Shown here: piece after piece, positions 34,545 to 44,995 of the stretch
How the letters are laid out: every line of letters begins with the position of its first letter
Position numbering within the stretch: position 1 is the first letter of the stretch
NCBI GenBank assembly: GCA_003247135.1
Contig: QKAW01000040.1
Location: 62,001-126,000, forward strand
Direction: 5' to 3'
From: Spirochaetales bacterium
Lineage (GTDB): Bacteria; Spirochaetota; Spirochaetia; DSM-2461
Length of the DNA: 64,000 nt
Notes under the pieces: generated by a model
The model's database searches: none
What the model was told of the DNA's origin: nothing
Seen by the model: only the letters and a program-made list of their open reading frames with translations
Program-made: the position numbers and the translations under genes

Positions 34545-36508
34545 AAAAAAAATTATTCCTGATTCAATTTTTATATCTAGTTGTAGCCTTAAATAGTGTG
34601 ACAATTCATGATTTTATTGAATCAGGTAATAAGAATTTTATTAAACAGGATTATTATAAAGCTGTAGAACAGTACAAAGAGGCTTTGAAGATAAATCCTG
34701 AGGATATCAGATCCAACAGAGGCCTTTCTGACTCTTTTTTTATGCTTGGAGAGTATGATGAAGCTCTTTTATATATTGACAAGTGCATATCACTTGATAG
34801 AAAAAATCTTGAACTGTTAAATAATAAAGCCAGAATACTTACTGCTTTGGAGCAATACCCGGATGCTGCTGAAATATATCAGGAAGTTATCGAAAAAGAG
34901 ATGTATAATGTTGGTGCCCAGAGTGGATTAGCCGAACTCAGGCTAGTAAATGGTGATGTTAAAGGATCTTTGTTTGAGTTTGAAAAGATTCTTAAATTCT
35001 CACCTAATAGTAGAAGGTTATTATTATCCCTGGTTTTAATAAATGATAGGCAAAAAAACTTTATTAAGGCGGATGAGTTAATTCAGAAGGCAATTCAACT
35101 TTATCCTTTAGATCCGGTTGTGCTTGAAACATCTGTTAGACATTACATTTTAAAGAAAAGCTATAACGGTGCACTTTTATATATGGATGAACTTGCAAAA
35201 TCTTCTAGTAATCCAGATATAATGCTGCTGCATGCAGAACTCCTCGTATACTTGGAAAAGCTGGAGGAAGCGTTGGATATCCTTACAGAATATATGAAAA
35301 TTGAGAAAGATAATCCGGAAGCTTACTATTTGGGAACACTTATATTTAACAGAATAAATGAACAGGATAAGGCACTATCTTTGATAAAAAGAGGACTGGA
35401 TTTACGACCAGATGAAGAGATTTATCGTTTTTTTGGTGAACAAATAATGAACGATTATTTTCTTTTTAAGGATGAAAAAAGAGAGAATTACTCAAGCTGG
35501 TACTACGAACAGGGTAAACTGCTTGAAAGTCAATATTTCTATGAAAAGGCCAAGACTTACTATTCCAGAGGATTGGACCTGGACCCATTTTCAAAAAAGT
35601 TGAGACTTGCTTATGCGAACATACTCAAAAAACTGGGTTACAGGGAGAGATATATAAAGGAACTTGAGCTGGTAAATAGCCAGAATAACCAGGATCCGGA
35701 AGTTACTGAGACTCTTTTGATTGAGGATAGTATTCCAAAAGCTCCATTATATACTAAGTGGGGTGAAGAGAAATGGAACAGTGATAATCACTTTTCAGTT
35801 TCAGCATTTATAAATGTAGAATCTCAGGAAAAGAATCTAAACTCTTCGAATGTTATATTGGATATTGCTAGCAGATTTCTTTCGAGCCAGGTAAAATTTT
35901 ATAATGATAAGATTGATCTTTTTAGTGGTAATTTCTCAGATGCCTTTAATGATGCTAGAAGTATAGATAGTGATTATTTTCTTATAATAAATTTCAACGA
36001 GGGAAGCAGAACATTTTCACTGCAAGGGACACTGCACCTAACTAAAAGTGGAAGAGAAATTAAAAAAATAAGTTATTTAAAAACTGGGAATAACAGGATA
36101 TTTAACTGCTTTGATAATTTAGCAAAGGATCTGGATAACTTCTTTCCTGTAGTTGGTTCAGTAATTGATATAAAAAGTGATGAAATTCTTATAAATATAG
36201 GAAAAATGAATGGTGTAGAAACAGAAACTCAGTTTGATGTAATTAAAAAAGGTAGTTACAACTTAATTCCTGATCTCCCTTATATAAATTTTGATAAGGA
36301 AAAATATCTTGGAAGAATGAAGGTTAATTCTGTTGGAGAAGCAATGAGTGAGGGAGTTTTTACAGCAAACAGCAGTTTTAATCTTCTTAACATAGGAGAT
36401 AATGTTGTAATATTAAATAATTCAGAAGATGACAATAGCAGTAAATATCTTGAGACCCATGGTATAATTGATACAGAATTAATATCGCAGCTCTTACAAG
36501 TTAATTAA
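34541..36508 (+). CDS. Large exported TPR-repeat protein
   Basis: 655 residues with an N-terminal signal sequence (KKKLFLIQFLYLVVALNSV). Tandem TPR units run from about 28 to 380 (for example DYYKAVEQYKEALKINPEDIRS, GEYDEALLYIDKCISLD). The C-terminal 260 residues contain beta-like segments (HFSVSAFINVESQ, VGSVIDIKSDEILINIGKMNGVE) and no repeats. The ATGA overlap with the CBS/CorC gene indicates translational coupling. No enzymatic motif; a periplasmic or envelope scaffold is likely. Confidence 0.75.
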   Translation: MKKKLFLIQFLYLVVALNSVTIHDFIESGNKNFIKQDYYKAVEQYKEALKINPEDIRSNRGLSDSFFMLGEYDEALLYIDKCISLDRKNLELLNNKARILTALEQYPDAAEIYQEVIEKEMYNVGAQSGLAELRLVNGDVKGSLFEFEKILKFSPNSRRLLLSLVLINDRQKNFIKADELIQKAIQLYPLDPVVLETSVRHYILKKSYNGALLYMDELAKSSSNPDIMLLHAELLVYLEKLEEALDILTEYMKIEKDNPEAYYLGTLIFNRINEQDKALSLIKRGLDLRPDEEIYRFFGEQIMNDYFLFKDEKRENYSSWYYEQGKLLESQYFYEKAKTYYSRGLDLDPFSKKLRLAYANILKKLGYRERYIKELELVNSQNNQDPEVTETLLIEDSIPKAPLYTKWGEEKWNSDNHFSVSAFINVESQEKNLNSSNVILDIASRFLSSQVKFYNDKIDLFSGNFSDAFNDARSIDSDYFLIINFNEGSRTFSLQGTLHLTKSGREIKKISYLKTGNNRIFNCFDNLAKDLDNFFPVVGSVIDIKSDEILINIGKMNGVETETQFDVIKKGSYNLIPDLPYINFDKEKYLGRMKVNSVGEAMSEGVFTANSSFNLLNIGDNVVILNNSEDDNSSKYLETHGIIDTELISQLLQVN

Positions 36509-37606
<1,098 letters not shown>

Positions 37607-37632
37607 TAAAATTACTATAAAAGGAGATAAGG

Positions 37633-38814
37633 ATGAGCCTTACTACTGTTAAAGATATAGATTTAACTAATAAGCGTGTCCTTGTCCGGGTTGACTTTAA
37701 TGTTCCTTTAAAAGACGGGAAGATTACAGATGATACAAGAATGGTAAGTGCTCTGCCTACTCTAAATTATATTTTAGAGCAGGACGGAGCTTCTCTTGTT
37801 GTTATGAGTCACCTAGGCAGGCCTACAGAAGATAGAGAAGCAAAATACAGCTTAAGCCAATTAAAGGATCATCTTGCTAAATTAACAGGAAGAAATGTTA
37901 TTATGGCTCCAGACTGTATTGGTGATGATGTTGAAGCTTTAGCAAAGGATTTAAAAGCAGGAGAAATTCTTCTTCTTGAAAATACTAGATATTATAAAGC
38001 TGAAACTAAAAATGATGCAGATTTTGCAAAAAAACTTTCTGCAGTTGCTGATGTATATGTTAATGATGCTTTTGGTGCAGCACACAGAGCTCATGCGTCT
38101 ACAGAGGGTGTAACTAAGTATTTACCATCATGTGCCGGATTCTTAATGGAGAAAGAGTGTTCATTCTTTGATAAAGTATTAACAGCTCCAGAGAAACCAT
38201 TTGTTGCAATAATTGGTGGTGCTAAAGTATCTTCAAAAATTACAGTTCTTGAATCAATGCTTGATAAATGTTCTACTTTCGTAATCGGTGGTGGAATGGC
38301 TTATACTTTCATGAAGGTATTAGGACAAGATATCGGTAAATCAATGTTTGAAGAGGATTTTCTTGATACTGCTAAAAAGTTCCTTGATGATGCTAAAAAA
38401 GCTGGTGTAGAAATTATACTGCCAATTGACCATGTTTGTGCAAAAGAGTTTGGTGAAAACGCTGAACCAATTGCTGTTGATAGTGTAAATATTCCATCAG
38501 ACTTAATGGCTCTTGATGTTGGTCCTAAAACTTCTGAATTGGTAAAATCAAGAATTCTTGAAGCTAAGATGATTGTTTGGAATGGTCCAATGGGTGTTTT
38601 CGAATTTGATAACTTTGCAAGAGGAACTAAAGATGTAGCATCTTATGTTGCACAGTGTAAAGGTATAACTGTTGTTGGTGGAGGAGACTCTGTAGCTGCA
38701 GTAAATAAATTTGGATTCGCAGATCAAATAGATCATGTTTCAACAGGTGGTGGAGCGTCTCTAGAGTACCTAGAGGGAAAAGTTTTACCTGGTGTTGTTG
38801 CATTAAAAAAATAA
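37633..38814 (+). CDS. pgk: Phosphoglycerate kinase
   Basis: Transfers phosphate from 1,3-bisphosphoglycerate to ADP. 393 residues. Conserved segments include VLVRVDFNVPLKDGKITDDTR, SHLGRPTE, LLLENTRYY, NDAFGAAHRAHAST, AIIGGAKVSSKI and VVGGGDSVAAVN with the nucleotide-binding GGGAS near the end. AAGGAGAT precedes the ATG. An intrinsic terminator follows. Confidence 0.97.
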   Translation: MSLTTVKDIDLTNKRVLVRVDFNVPLKDGKITDDTRMVSALPTLNYILEQDGASLVVMSHLGRPTEDREAKYSLSQLKDHLAKLTGRNVIMAPDCIGDDVEALAKDLKAGEILLLENTRYYKAETKNDADFAKKLSAVADVYVNDAFGAAHRAHASTEGVTKYLPSCAGFLMEKECSFFDKVLTAPEKPFVAIIGGAKVSSKITVLESMLDKCSTFVIGGGMAYTFMKVLGQDIGKSMFEEDFLDTAKKFLDDAKKAGVEIILPIDHVCAKEFGENAEPIAVDSVNIPSDLMALDVGPKTSELVKSRILEAKMIVWNGPMGVFEFDNFARGTKDVASYVAQCKGITVVGGGDSVAAVNKFGFADQIDHVSTGGGASLEYLEGKVLPGVVALKK

Positions 38815-38821
38815 TATTTTG

Positions 38822-38850
38822 AGCTGAAAGTATAACTTTCAGCTTTTCTT
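38822..38850 (+). terminator. Intrinsic terminator or attenuator between pgk and tpiA
   Basis: AGCTGAAAGT (38822-38831), ATA loop, ACTTTCAGCT (38835-38844), then TTTTCTTTTT. tpiA begins 32 bp further on with no obvious promoter of its own, so this hairpin may lower rather than abolish tpiA expression. Confidence 0.8.
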
Positions 38851-38881
38851 TTTAAATCAAATCATAGAAATCGAGGATTAC

Positions 38882-39634
38882 ATGAGAAAAACATTTATTG
38901 CTGGTAACTGGAAAATGAACAAGACTCCTTCAGAAGCTGTAGCTTTTGCTAAGGAATTGGTAAAATCTTTAAAAGATTCTGATACAAAATTAATGATTGC
39001 TCCTTCTACAGCAGCATTAGCACCGGTTGCAGATGTAATTAAAGGTTCAAACATAATTTTAGGTGCTCAAAATATGGCATCTGTAGAAGATGGTGCACAT
39101 ACAGGTGAAACATCAGTTTTAATGCTTAAAGATTTAGGTGTTGAAGCTGTAATTTTAGGCCATTCCGAGAGAAGAGCAATATATGGTGAATCTGATGAGC
39201 TTATTAACGCTAAAGTAAAATTAGCAATTAAACATGGTTTAACAGCTGTTTTCTGTATTGGTGAAACTCTTGAAGAGAGAGAGGCTGGAAAAGCTGAAAC
39301 TGTTTGTTTCGATCAAACTGAAAAAGGTTTAAAAGATGTATCAGCTGCAGAGATGGATAAAGTTGTTATAGCTTATGAGCCGGTATGGGCAATTGGAACT
39401 GGAAAAACTGCATCTCCTGAGGATGCTCAAGCAATACATAAGGCAATTAGAGGGAAAATTGAACAACTTTATTCAAAAGAAGTTGCAGAAAAGGTAATTA
39501 TCCAGTATGGTGGATCTGTTAAGCCTTCTAATGTTAAAGACTTAATGGCACAAGCTGATATTGATGGTGGACTAATTGGTGGTGCATCACTTGAAGTTGA
39601 ATCATTTACAGCATTGGCTAATTATAACAAATAA
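38882..39634 (+). CDS. tpiA: Triosephosphate isomerase
   Basis: Interconverts dihydroxyacetone phosphate and glyceraldehyde 3-phosphate. 250 residues, a TIM barrel with N-terminal AGNWKMNKT (catalytic Asn/Lys), ILGHSERR (catalytic His), AYEPVWAIGTGKTA (catalytic Glu) and the phosphate-binding QYGGSVKP and GGLIGGASL. GAGG precedes the ATG. Continues the gap-pgk-tpiA-secG order common in bacteria. Confidence 0.97.
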   Translation: MRKTFIAGNWKMNKTPSEAVAFAKELVKSLKDSDTKLMIAPSTAALAPVADVIKGSNIILGAQNMASVEDGAHTGETSVLMLKDLGVEAVILGHSERRAIYGESDELINAKVKLAIKHGLTAVFCIGETLEEREAGKAETVCFDQTEKGLKDVSAAEMDKVVIAYEPVWAIGTGKTASPEDAQAIHKAIRGKIEQLYSKEVAEKVIIQYGGSVKPSNVKDLMAQADIDGGLIGGASLEVESFTALANYNK

Positions 39635-39655
39635 AAATAAAAACTGGAGAATGAA

Positions 39656-40003
39656 ATGGAATTTGTTTCAACTCTACTATTAGTACTGTTTATAATTGTA
39701 GCAGTTTTATTAGTGGCAATGGTATTATTACAGGATGATCAAGGCGAAGGTCTTGGTGGTGTTTTTGGTGGATCTGGTTCATCACCATTTGGTGCAAAAT
39801 CAGGTAATGTATTAGTGAAGACTACAACAGTTCTTGGGGTTCTTTTTTTTGTTACATCACTTGGACTGGCTTGGGTTTCAAGAACACAGAGTGATGATGA
39901 TATTTTAAAAGCTGCAATTAGAGCTGAAATTCAAAGTGAAGAGGGAAGCAACTTTTGGGTTGAAGATCCTGAAACTTCTACAGAAAAATCAGAGACAGAA
40001 TAA
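39656..40003 (+). CDS. secG: Protein translocase subunit SecG
   Basis: An inner-membrane component of the SecYEG channel. 115 residues with two hydrophobic segments (about 4-25 and 58-77). The family segment QDDQGEGLGGVFGGSGSSPFGAKSGN links them, and an acidic C-terminal tail follows. The tpiA-secG order is widely conserved. A GGAG ribosome binding site precedes the ATG, and a strong terminator follows. Confidence 0.93.
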   Translation: MEFVSTLLLVLFIIVAVLLVAMVLLQDDQGEGLGGVFGGSGSSPFGAKSGNVLVKTTTVLGVLFFVTSLGLAWVSRTQSDDDILKAAIRAEIQSEEGSNFWVEDPETSTEKSETE

Positions 40004-40006
40004 TTG

Positions 40007-40031
40007 AAGGGGGTAATCCCCCCTTTTTTTT
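40007..40031 (+). terminator. Intrinsic terminator after secG
   Basis: AAGGGGG (40007-40013), TAAT loop, CCCCC, then a run of eight T from 40024. Ends the glycolytic operon. Confidence 0.9.
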
Positions 40032-40048
40032 GTTTATAAGGAAAATAG

Positions 40049-40459
40049 ATGAGAGTTTGTATTGTTTATAGCAGTGTAAATAATAAAAAAATTGAAGAAT
40101 TTGCTTCAGCTTTAAAAATTGGTATTGAGCAACAACCAAAAACAGTTGTTGATATAATCAATATAGATAAAGAGAGTGAAAAAAAACTTACCGGGTATAA
40201 ATACCTTTTGTTTGGTTGCTCAAAGAGTTCATTGTTTGGATCTAAACTGAGTGATTCATTTAAAAATTATATAAAAAACTGTGGTAGTATAACAGGAAAA
40301 CATACATTTGCTTTTACAACTAAGGGTTTAAGAAGTCAGAAATTTCTTGTAAATCTAATGGCTGGATTAGAAAGTCAGGGTGTATTGCTTAAAACATCTG
40401 CAATTATTAATTCAACTGAAGAAGCTAAAGTTATTGGAAGTAAATTACATATAAAGTAG
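40049..40459 (+). CDS. Flavodoxin-like protein
   Basis: 136 residues with a flavodoxin-type start (MRVCIVYSSVNNKKIEEFASAL) and a phosphate-loop-like YSSVNNKK. A second strand YKYLLFGCSKS is followed by SKLSDSFKNYI and KHTFAFTTKGL. It lacks the clear Gly-Asp aromatic segments of true electron-transfer flavodoxins, so FMN binding is plausible but unproven. The PpiC-type foldase gene starts 10 bp after it. Confidence 0.6.
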   Translation: MRVCIVYSSVNNKKIEEFASALKIGIEQQPKTVVDIINIDKESEKKLTGYKYLLFGCSKSSLFGSKLSDSFKNYIKNCGSITGKHTFAFTTKGLRSQKFLVNLMAGLESQGVLLKTSAIINSTEEAKVIGSKLHIK

Positions 40460-40469
40460 TGGAGTTAAA

Positions 40470-41507
40470 ATGAAAAAAATAGCAATTTTAATATTAACAA
40501 TGTTCTGTATTTCAGCAATTTATTCTGCAAATGCTTTTGATGCAGTTGTTGCTCAGGTTAAGCTGACAAAAACTGAATTAATTAAATTAAGTTATGTTGA
40601 TGAGAAGTTGAAACTTGCTCAGGAGCAGATTGGGCGAGAATTTACTGCTGAAGAAAAAGATTTTATATTAGATTCAATAATTAATAATGAACTGTTGAAG
40701 CAAGCTGCAGCAAGAGAAGGAATTAAAGTAACTGAAGATATAGTAATTCAGATGTTAAAGCAGCAGGTTGGTGGAGTAGCAACTGACGCACAGATAAAAA
40801 AAGCAGTTGAGGATCAGTACAAACAGCCATGGGCTCAAGTTTCAAAAGCTCTAATTGAACAATTAATGTTACAAGAGTATGTAAAAGTTGCTGGTGCAGA
40901 GGATTTTAAAAAGTATCAAGTGGCTCCAAAGCAGTCGGATATTAATGATTTTTATAATAGTAATAAGACTAAATTTGTTAATCCTGACATGGTACGAGTA
41001 AATCATATCTTCTTTTCAACTCAAGGAAAAACAGAGAGTGAAAAGAGTACCATAAAGAAAAAAGCTGAAGATTCGCTAGCCTTAATAAAAAAAGGGGCAA
41101 AAACATTCGATGAACTGGTTCAAGAAGTGAGTGATGATAGAAATTCAGCACTTAATGGCGGAGAGTTAGGCTTTTTATCCAGAGATGAAGCAAATACTGT
41201 TCAACTTTTAGGGTTGGATTTTATTAATAAAATGTTTAATTTACCTATGGAACAGGTTAGTGGTGTTTATCAGTCAAATTCCGGTTATCATATTGTTGAA
41301 GTTACTGAAAAAAGAAGTGCACGATTATTAAAACTTACAGATCCTGTAAATCCGACTACAGCTATGAGTGTTGAGCAGTACATTGTTCAGAATCTTCAGC
41401 AGCAAATGGCAACACAGGCTTTTAGTCAGGTAACAGAAATAATAATTGAGAGACTGAAAAAAGAAGCTGTTATAAAGATTATTGATAAAAGTATACCTTG
41501 GAAATAA
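40470..41507 (+). CDS. Exported PpiC-type peptidyl-prolyl isomerase (SurA/PrsA-like foldase)
   Basis: 345 residues. A signal peptide (MKKIAILILTMFCISAIYSANA) is followed by a SurA-like N-terminal helical chaperone region (about 25-160) with FILDSIINNELLKQAAAREGIKVT. A parvulin rotamase domain lies near 172-275 (VRVNHIFFSTQ, FDELVQEVSDDRNSALNGGELGFLSRDE, NSGYHIVEV). No lipobox, so soluble periplasmic. It probably helps folding of outer-membrane proteins. A good GGAG ribosome binding site precedes the ATG. Confidence 0.88.
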   Translation: MKKIAILILTMFCISAIYSANAFDAVVAQVKLTKTELIKLSYVDEKLKLAQEQIGREFTAEEKDFILDSIINNELLKQAAAREGIKVTEDIVIQMLKQQVGGVATDAQIKKAVEDQYKQPWAQVSKALIEQLMLQEYVKVAGAEDFKKYQVAPKQSDINDFYNSNKTKFVNPDMVRVNHIFFSTQGKTESEKSTIKKKAEDSLALIKKGAKTFDELVQEVSDDRNSALNGGELGFLSRDEANTVQLLGLDFINKMFNLPMEQVSGVYQSNSGYHIVEVTEKRSARLLKLTDPVNPTTAMSVEQYIVQNLQQQMATQAFSQVTEIIIERLKKEAVIKIIDKSIPWK

Positions 41508-41511
41508 AAAA

Positions 41512-41928
41512 GTGGAACAACATCGTCATAAGGCAAGAGAACTTGCCTTTAAAGCGTTGTATAGCTGGGAGCTAAATAAAAAAACAGTATTTACCGATAT
41601 TTTAAATATTGAGTATGAATATAACATTGAAAATATAACTTCAGATTTTGGAGTCTCTTTATTTAATGGTGTTATAAGTAATATTACTTATATTGATGAT
41701 CTGATAAAAAATAAGGCTGAGCATTGGATGATTGAAAGGTTAGAAAAAGTTGACCTTTCAATACTGAGATTGAGTATATTCTCACTAATGTTTCAACCGG
41801 AAATACCCTATGTGGTAACTATTGATGAAGCAATAAATATTTCAAGAACTTTTAGTTCAGATAAATCGTATAAGTTTATTAATGGAATTCTTGACTCGGT
41901 TATTAATGATTTAGGAGTTAAAAATTAA
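41512..41928 (+). CDS. nusB: Transcription antitermination factor NusB
   Basis: 138 residues from GTG at 41512, giving the family N-terminus EQHRHKARELAFKALYSWE. An in-frame upstream ATT/ATG region at 41482 lies inside the foldase gene and is not family-like. The body is helical with VDLSILRLSIFSLMFQPEIPYVVTIDEAINISRTF and KFINGILDSVI. NusB with NusE (S10) supports rRNA antitermination. It lies five bases after the foldase stop. Confidence 0.9.
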   Translation: MEQHRHKARELAFKALYSWELNKKTVFTDILNIEYEYNIENITSDFGVSLFNGVISNITYIDDLIKNKAEHWMIERLEKVDLSILRLSIFSLMFQPEIPYVVTIDEAINISRTFSSDKSYKFINGILDSVINDLGVKN

Positions 41929-43684
41929 AATAAGAAAGAATCTGCTTGTTACATTAATATCTCTATTAGTACTTATAGTATTGCTCGGTGTTACACTTAT
42001 AATTGTTACAATAAAAAGTAGCAACAATATTGAAGATAAAATAGTTATGGTTGACACCCTTATTAAAGATAATCAGACAGATGAAGCTACAAAATTATTA
42101 AATAAAATCAGCAAAAAAGCACCAGACAGATATAGTTTTTATAGACTTATAAAAAGATCAATAGAAATATCTGAAGTAACAGATGATTATCAGATTATGG
42201 CAAATATCACTTTTGCTGCATTAAATAAATTTCCTGGTAATGAAGACCTGTATGCTTACTATGTAATGGCTCTATTAAAAACCGGGAAATATTCAGAAGC
42301 CTATAATATTGCAATTGATAATCTTGTATCTGCGGAATATAAGCCTCTTTTAGCACAATCTCTACTCTATTTTGAAAACAAAACACCAGAATTATTAACA
42401 ATTCTTGAATATATAGAGAGTCGTAAAGAGCCATCATTTTTTGAGTATTTGGCACATCTTTTAAATAATAATGAATTGTTAATTGATGCAGTATTGCTCT
42501 GGGCAAATAATGGAGAGATAGAAAAAGCCTATACTTTGTTAAATGAAATAAAAGAGCCAAATGCAGAGTTAAAGGCTTTACTCGCCTATGACAGTGGTAG
42601 AGAGAGTGAAGCATTATTAAAATTGCTTGAATTACCAGAAAGTGATTCAATTAAATACTCTAATTTATTGTTGATTGCGGATATTTTTTTTATGAAGGAG
42701 AACTGGGCAAGAAGTAAATTTTACTACGATAAAGCCATTCAGGTTAATAAATCAGGTTCTGCTCCATACTTAAATATAGCTTCAATATATTTAAAATCAG
42801 ACAGTATAAAAAAAGCTATTTTATTTTTACAGAATGGAATTGATGATTTTGATAAGAATATACAATCCATAAAATTGAATATAATGAATATTGAAGAAGA
42901 TATTGAAAATTTAACTGATATAAATGAGAAGAAATTAAATGAGAAACTTTTAGATAAGGCAAAAGGGGAGTTGAAAGCTCTTAGTAATGATTATAAAGAT
43001 ATTATTTTACTCTTTTATCATTTAAACAAGATAATAAATACAGATGAAACAGTTAAAATTCTTGAAAATTACAGAGAAAATTTTGAAAAAGATGGTAAAA
43101 TTGAGTTACTTTACCTAAAGGAACAGAAAGAGTTTTTGGACCCTGATCTCTTCGAGTCAAAACTGTGGAAATTATTAAATGAAGATATTGAAAATAGGAC
43201 AGTATCTGAATATCTAATATGGTATTTATTAGGAGTTGAAAATTATAAGGATATAAATCTAGTTCTTGAACGAAGTAAACATAGATTTCCGGATGAAAAC
43301 TGGACTAATTACTACTATGGAATTTTATCTGGATTAAATAAGGATTACTCAAAGGCAATTGAGTACTTTTCAATGTCGGATATTGATGTAAGCAGCTGGG
43401 AATTATTGTATAATACAGGTGTTATTGAGATGGCTAGAAAAAATTATTCAGAAGCACTGACACTTTTTAACAAGAGTATTATACTCCTCGTTCAAGAAAA
43501 TTTTATTGATAATAGGGATAAATACCTATCTCAAATAAAAACTAAACTTGCTCAGGTATTAATCAGTTTGAATGATACGGATGAAGCTATTAGGGTTTTA
43601 AATAGTGCATATGAATTGGATCCTACTAATTACACAAGCGACTTATTAAAATCTGTATATTTAAATTTACAAGAGAGTAAATAG
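41924..43684 (+). CDS. Membrane-anchored TPR protein with an apparent ATT start
   Basis: The frame opens after a stop at 41912. With ATT at 41924 as initiator the protein is 586 residues and begins IKIRKNLLVTLISLLVLIVL, a clean basic-then-hydrophobic membrane anchor. GGAG lies six bases before ATT, ideal spacing, and the ATT overlaps the nusB stop. The only standard in-frame start nearby is TTG at 41981, which has no Shine-Dalgarno and cuts the membrane segment in half. The rest is helical TPR-like repeats over about 40-300 and 430-570 (ALLKTGKYSEAYNIA, YNTGVIEMARKNYSEALTLFNKS) with a charged coil near 300-370. No enzymatic motif. Confidence 0.72.
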   Translation: MKIRKNLLVTLISLLVLIVLLGVTLIIVTIKSSNNIEDKIVMVDTLIKDNQTDEATKLLNKISKKAPDRYSFYRLIKRSIEISEVTDDYQIMANITFAALNKFPGNEDLYAYYVMALLKTGKYSEAYNIAIDNLVSAEYKPLLAQSLLYFENKTPELLTILEYIESRKEPSFFEYLAHLLNNNELLIDAVLLWANNGEIEKAYTLLNEIKEPNAELKALLAYDSGRESEALLKLLELPESDSIKYSNLLLIADIFFMKENWARSKFYYDKAIQVNKSGSAPYLNIASIYLKSDSIKKAILFLQNGIDDFDKNIQSIKLNIMNIEEDIENLTDINEKKLNEKLLDKAKGELKALSNDYKDIILLFYHLNKIINTDETVKILENYRENFEKDGKIELLYLKEQKEFLDPDLFESKLWKLLNEDIENRTVSEYLIWYLLGVENYKDINLVLERSKHRFPDENWTNYYYGILSGLNKDYSKAIEYFSMSDIDVSSWELLYNTGVIEMARKNYSEALTLFNKSIILLVQENFIDNRDKYLSQIKTKLAQVLISLNDTDEAIRVLNSAYELDPTNYTSDLLKSVYLNLQESK

Positions 43685-43693
43685 AGGTTCAAT

Positions 43694-44986
43694 ATGAAAA
43701 AAATTACTAATTCACTAATAATTCTGTTATTAATGATATTAACATCTTGTATTTCAACCCAGAGTCAGTTAGAAAAAAGTTATATTTCACTGTCTAGAAA
43801 TGTGCTTCCATCTGTTGTTGAAATTATATCTGTTGGAATTAATAGTGAATCTAATGATAAATGGAAGGATTTTTTTCATGATCAGGAAGATTTTAAAAAA
43901 GAGGACTTAAATACCGGTGTAGGTTCCGGTGTAATTTCACATAAGGATGGGAATAAGTATTTTATTATTACAAATAGACACGTAGTAGGTGATTTGGAAA
44001 AGGTCTCTGTTTTACTTTATAATAATGACTTATTAGATGGCGATGTTATTGGTTATGATGACAGGTTTGATCTTGCAGTTGTTGTAATTGAATCTGAGCT
44101 TAATCTTAAAGTTGCAAAGTTATCAAAATCCGGATCATTACAAGTAGGTCAATTTGTAGCAGCACTCGGTAGTCCTATGAGCTATGTTCAGTCCGTATCA
44201 ATGGGAATAATTAGTAATTTAGGCAGATTTGGTGGTCCAAAAGAGAATCTTAGTAATTATATTCAGACTGATGCTGCAATTAATCATGGAAATTCAGGTG
44301 GTCCGCTTGTAAATATGAGGGGAGAAGTTATTGGAATTAATACATGGATATCTTCACCTACCAGTGGAAATATTGGTTTGGGGTTTGCAATGCCTATTGA
44401 AAATATCTATCCTTCTTTTATCAGTATTGTTGAAACCGGTAAGGTTAGAATAGGATGGCTTGGAGTTAGCACCTATGGAATTCCAGATACCCAACAATAC
44501 AAGGGGTATAAAGGGGCCTTTGTTAATCAGGTAGTTATTGATTCTCCAGCATATAATATTGGTATTAAACCTGGAGATCTAATAATAAAGGTAAATGATT
44601 ATGAAATTCGTAATTCAGAGGATATGTTTTTAAGAATTTCACTTTTAAAGCCTGATGATATTGCCAAAATTTCTATCATACGGTATTCTGACAATCTCGA
44701 ATTTTCTGTCTATTTAGGTGAGAGTAATTCAAATGTGCTTGAGACATCAAAAAATGTTTTTCCAGGATTTGTGTTAGTCGAAAAAGATAGTAGACTTAAT
44801 ATTTTGCAGATATTACCAAAGTCAGCCGGTTTAATCGCCGGATTTAAAAAGGGTGATATAATAAAAAAGGTTAATGGATTTTCTGTTACTTTTATAGATC
44901 AATTTTATAGTAATATAAAAAAAGGTTCAAATCTCGTTACAATTGAGAGAGAGAGTAAAGATTTAGAAATTGAGTTAAACTATTAA
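43694..44986 (+). CDS. HtrA/Deg-like serine protease lipoprotein with two PDZ domains
   Basis: 430 residues. A lipoprotein signal ends at LTSC (Cys19). The trypsin-like domain has a complete triad: H96 in TNRHVVGD, D126 in RFDLAVV and S201 in GNSGGPL. PDZ-like domains follow at about 250-345 (SPAYNIGIKPGDLIIKVNDYEI) and 355-428 (PKSAGLIAGFKKGDIIKKVNG). Envelope quality control is the usual role. Anchoring by lipid rather than a membrane helix is common in spirochaetes. AGAGG lies before the ATG. Confidence 0.9.
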   Translation: MKKITNSLIILLLMILTSCISTQSQLEKSYISLSRNVLPSVVEIISVGINSESNDKWKDFFHDQEDFKKEDLNTGVGSGVISHKDGNKYFIITNRHVVGDLEKVSVLLYNNDLLDGDVIGYDDRFDLAVVVIESELNLKVAKLSKSGSLQVGQFVAALGSPMSYVQSVSMGIISNLGRFGGPKENLSNYIQTDAAINHGNSGGPLVNMRGEVIGINTWISSPTSGNIGLGFAMPIENIYPSFISIVETGKVRIGWLGVSTYGIPDTQQYKGYKGAFVNQVVIDSPAYNIGIKPGDLIIKVNDYEIRNSEDMFLRISLLKPDDIAKISIIRYSDNLEFSVYLGESNSNVLETSKNVFPGFVLVEKDSRLNILQILPKSAGLIAGFKKGDIIKKVNGFSVTFIDQFYSNIKKGSNLVTIERESKDLEIELNY

Positions 44987-44995
44987 GAGGATGTT

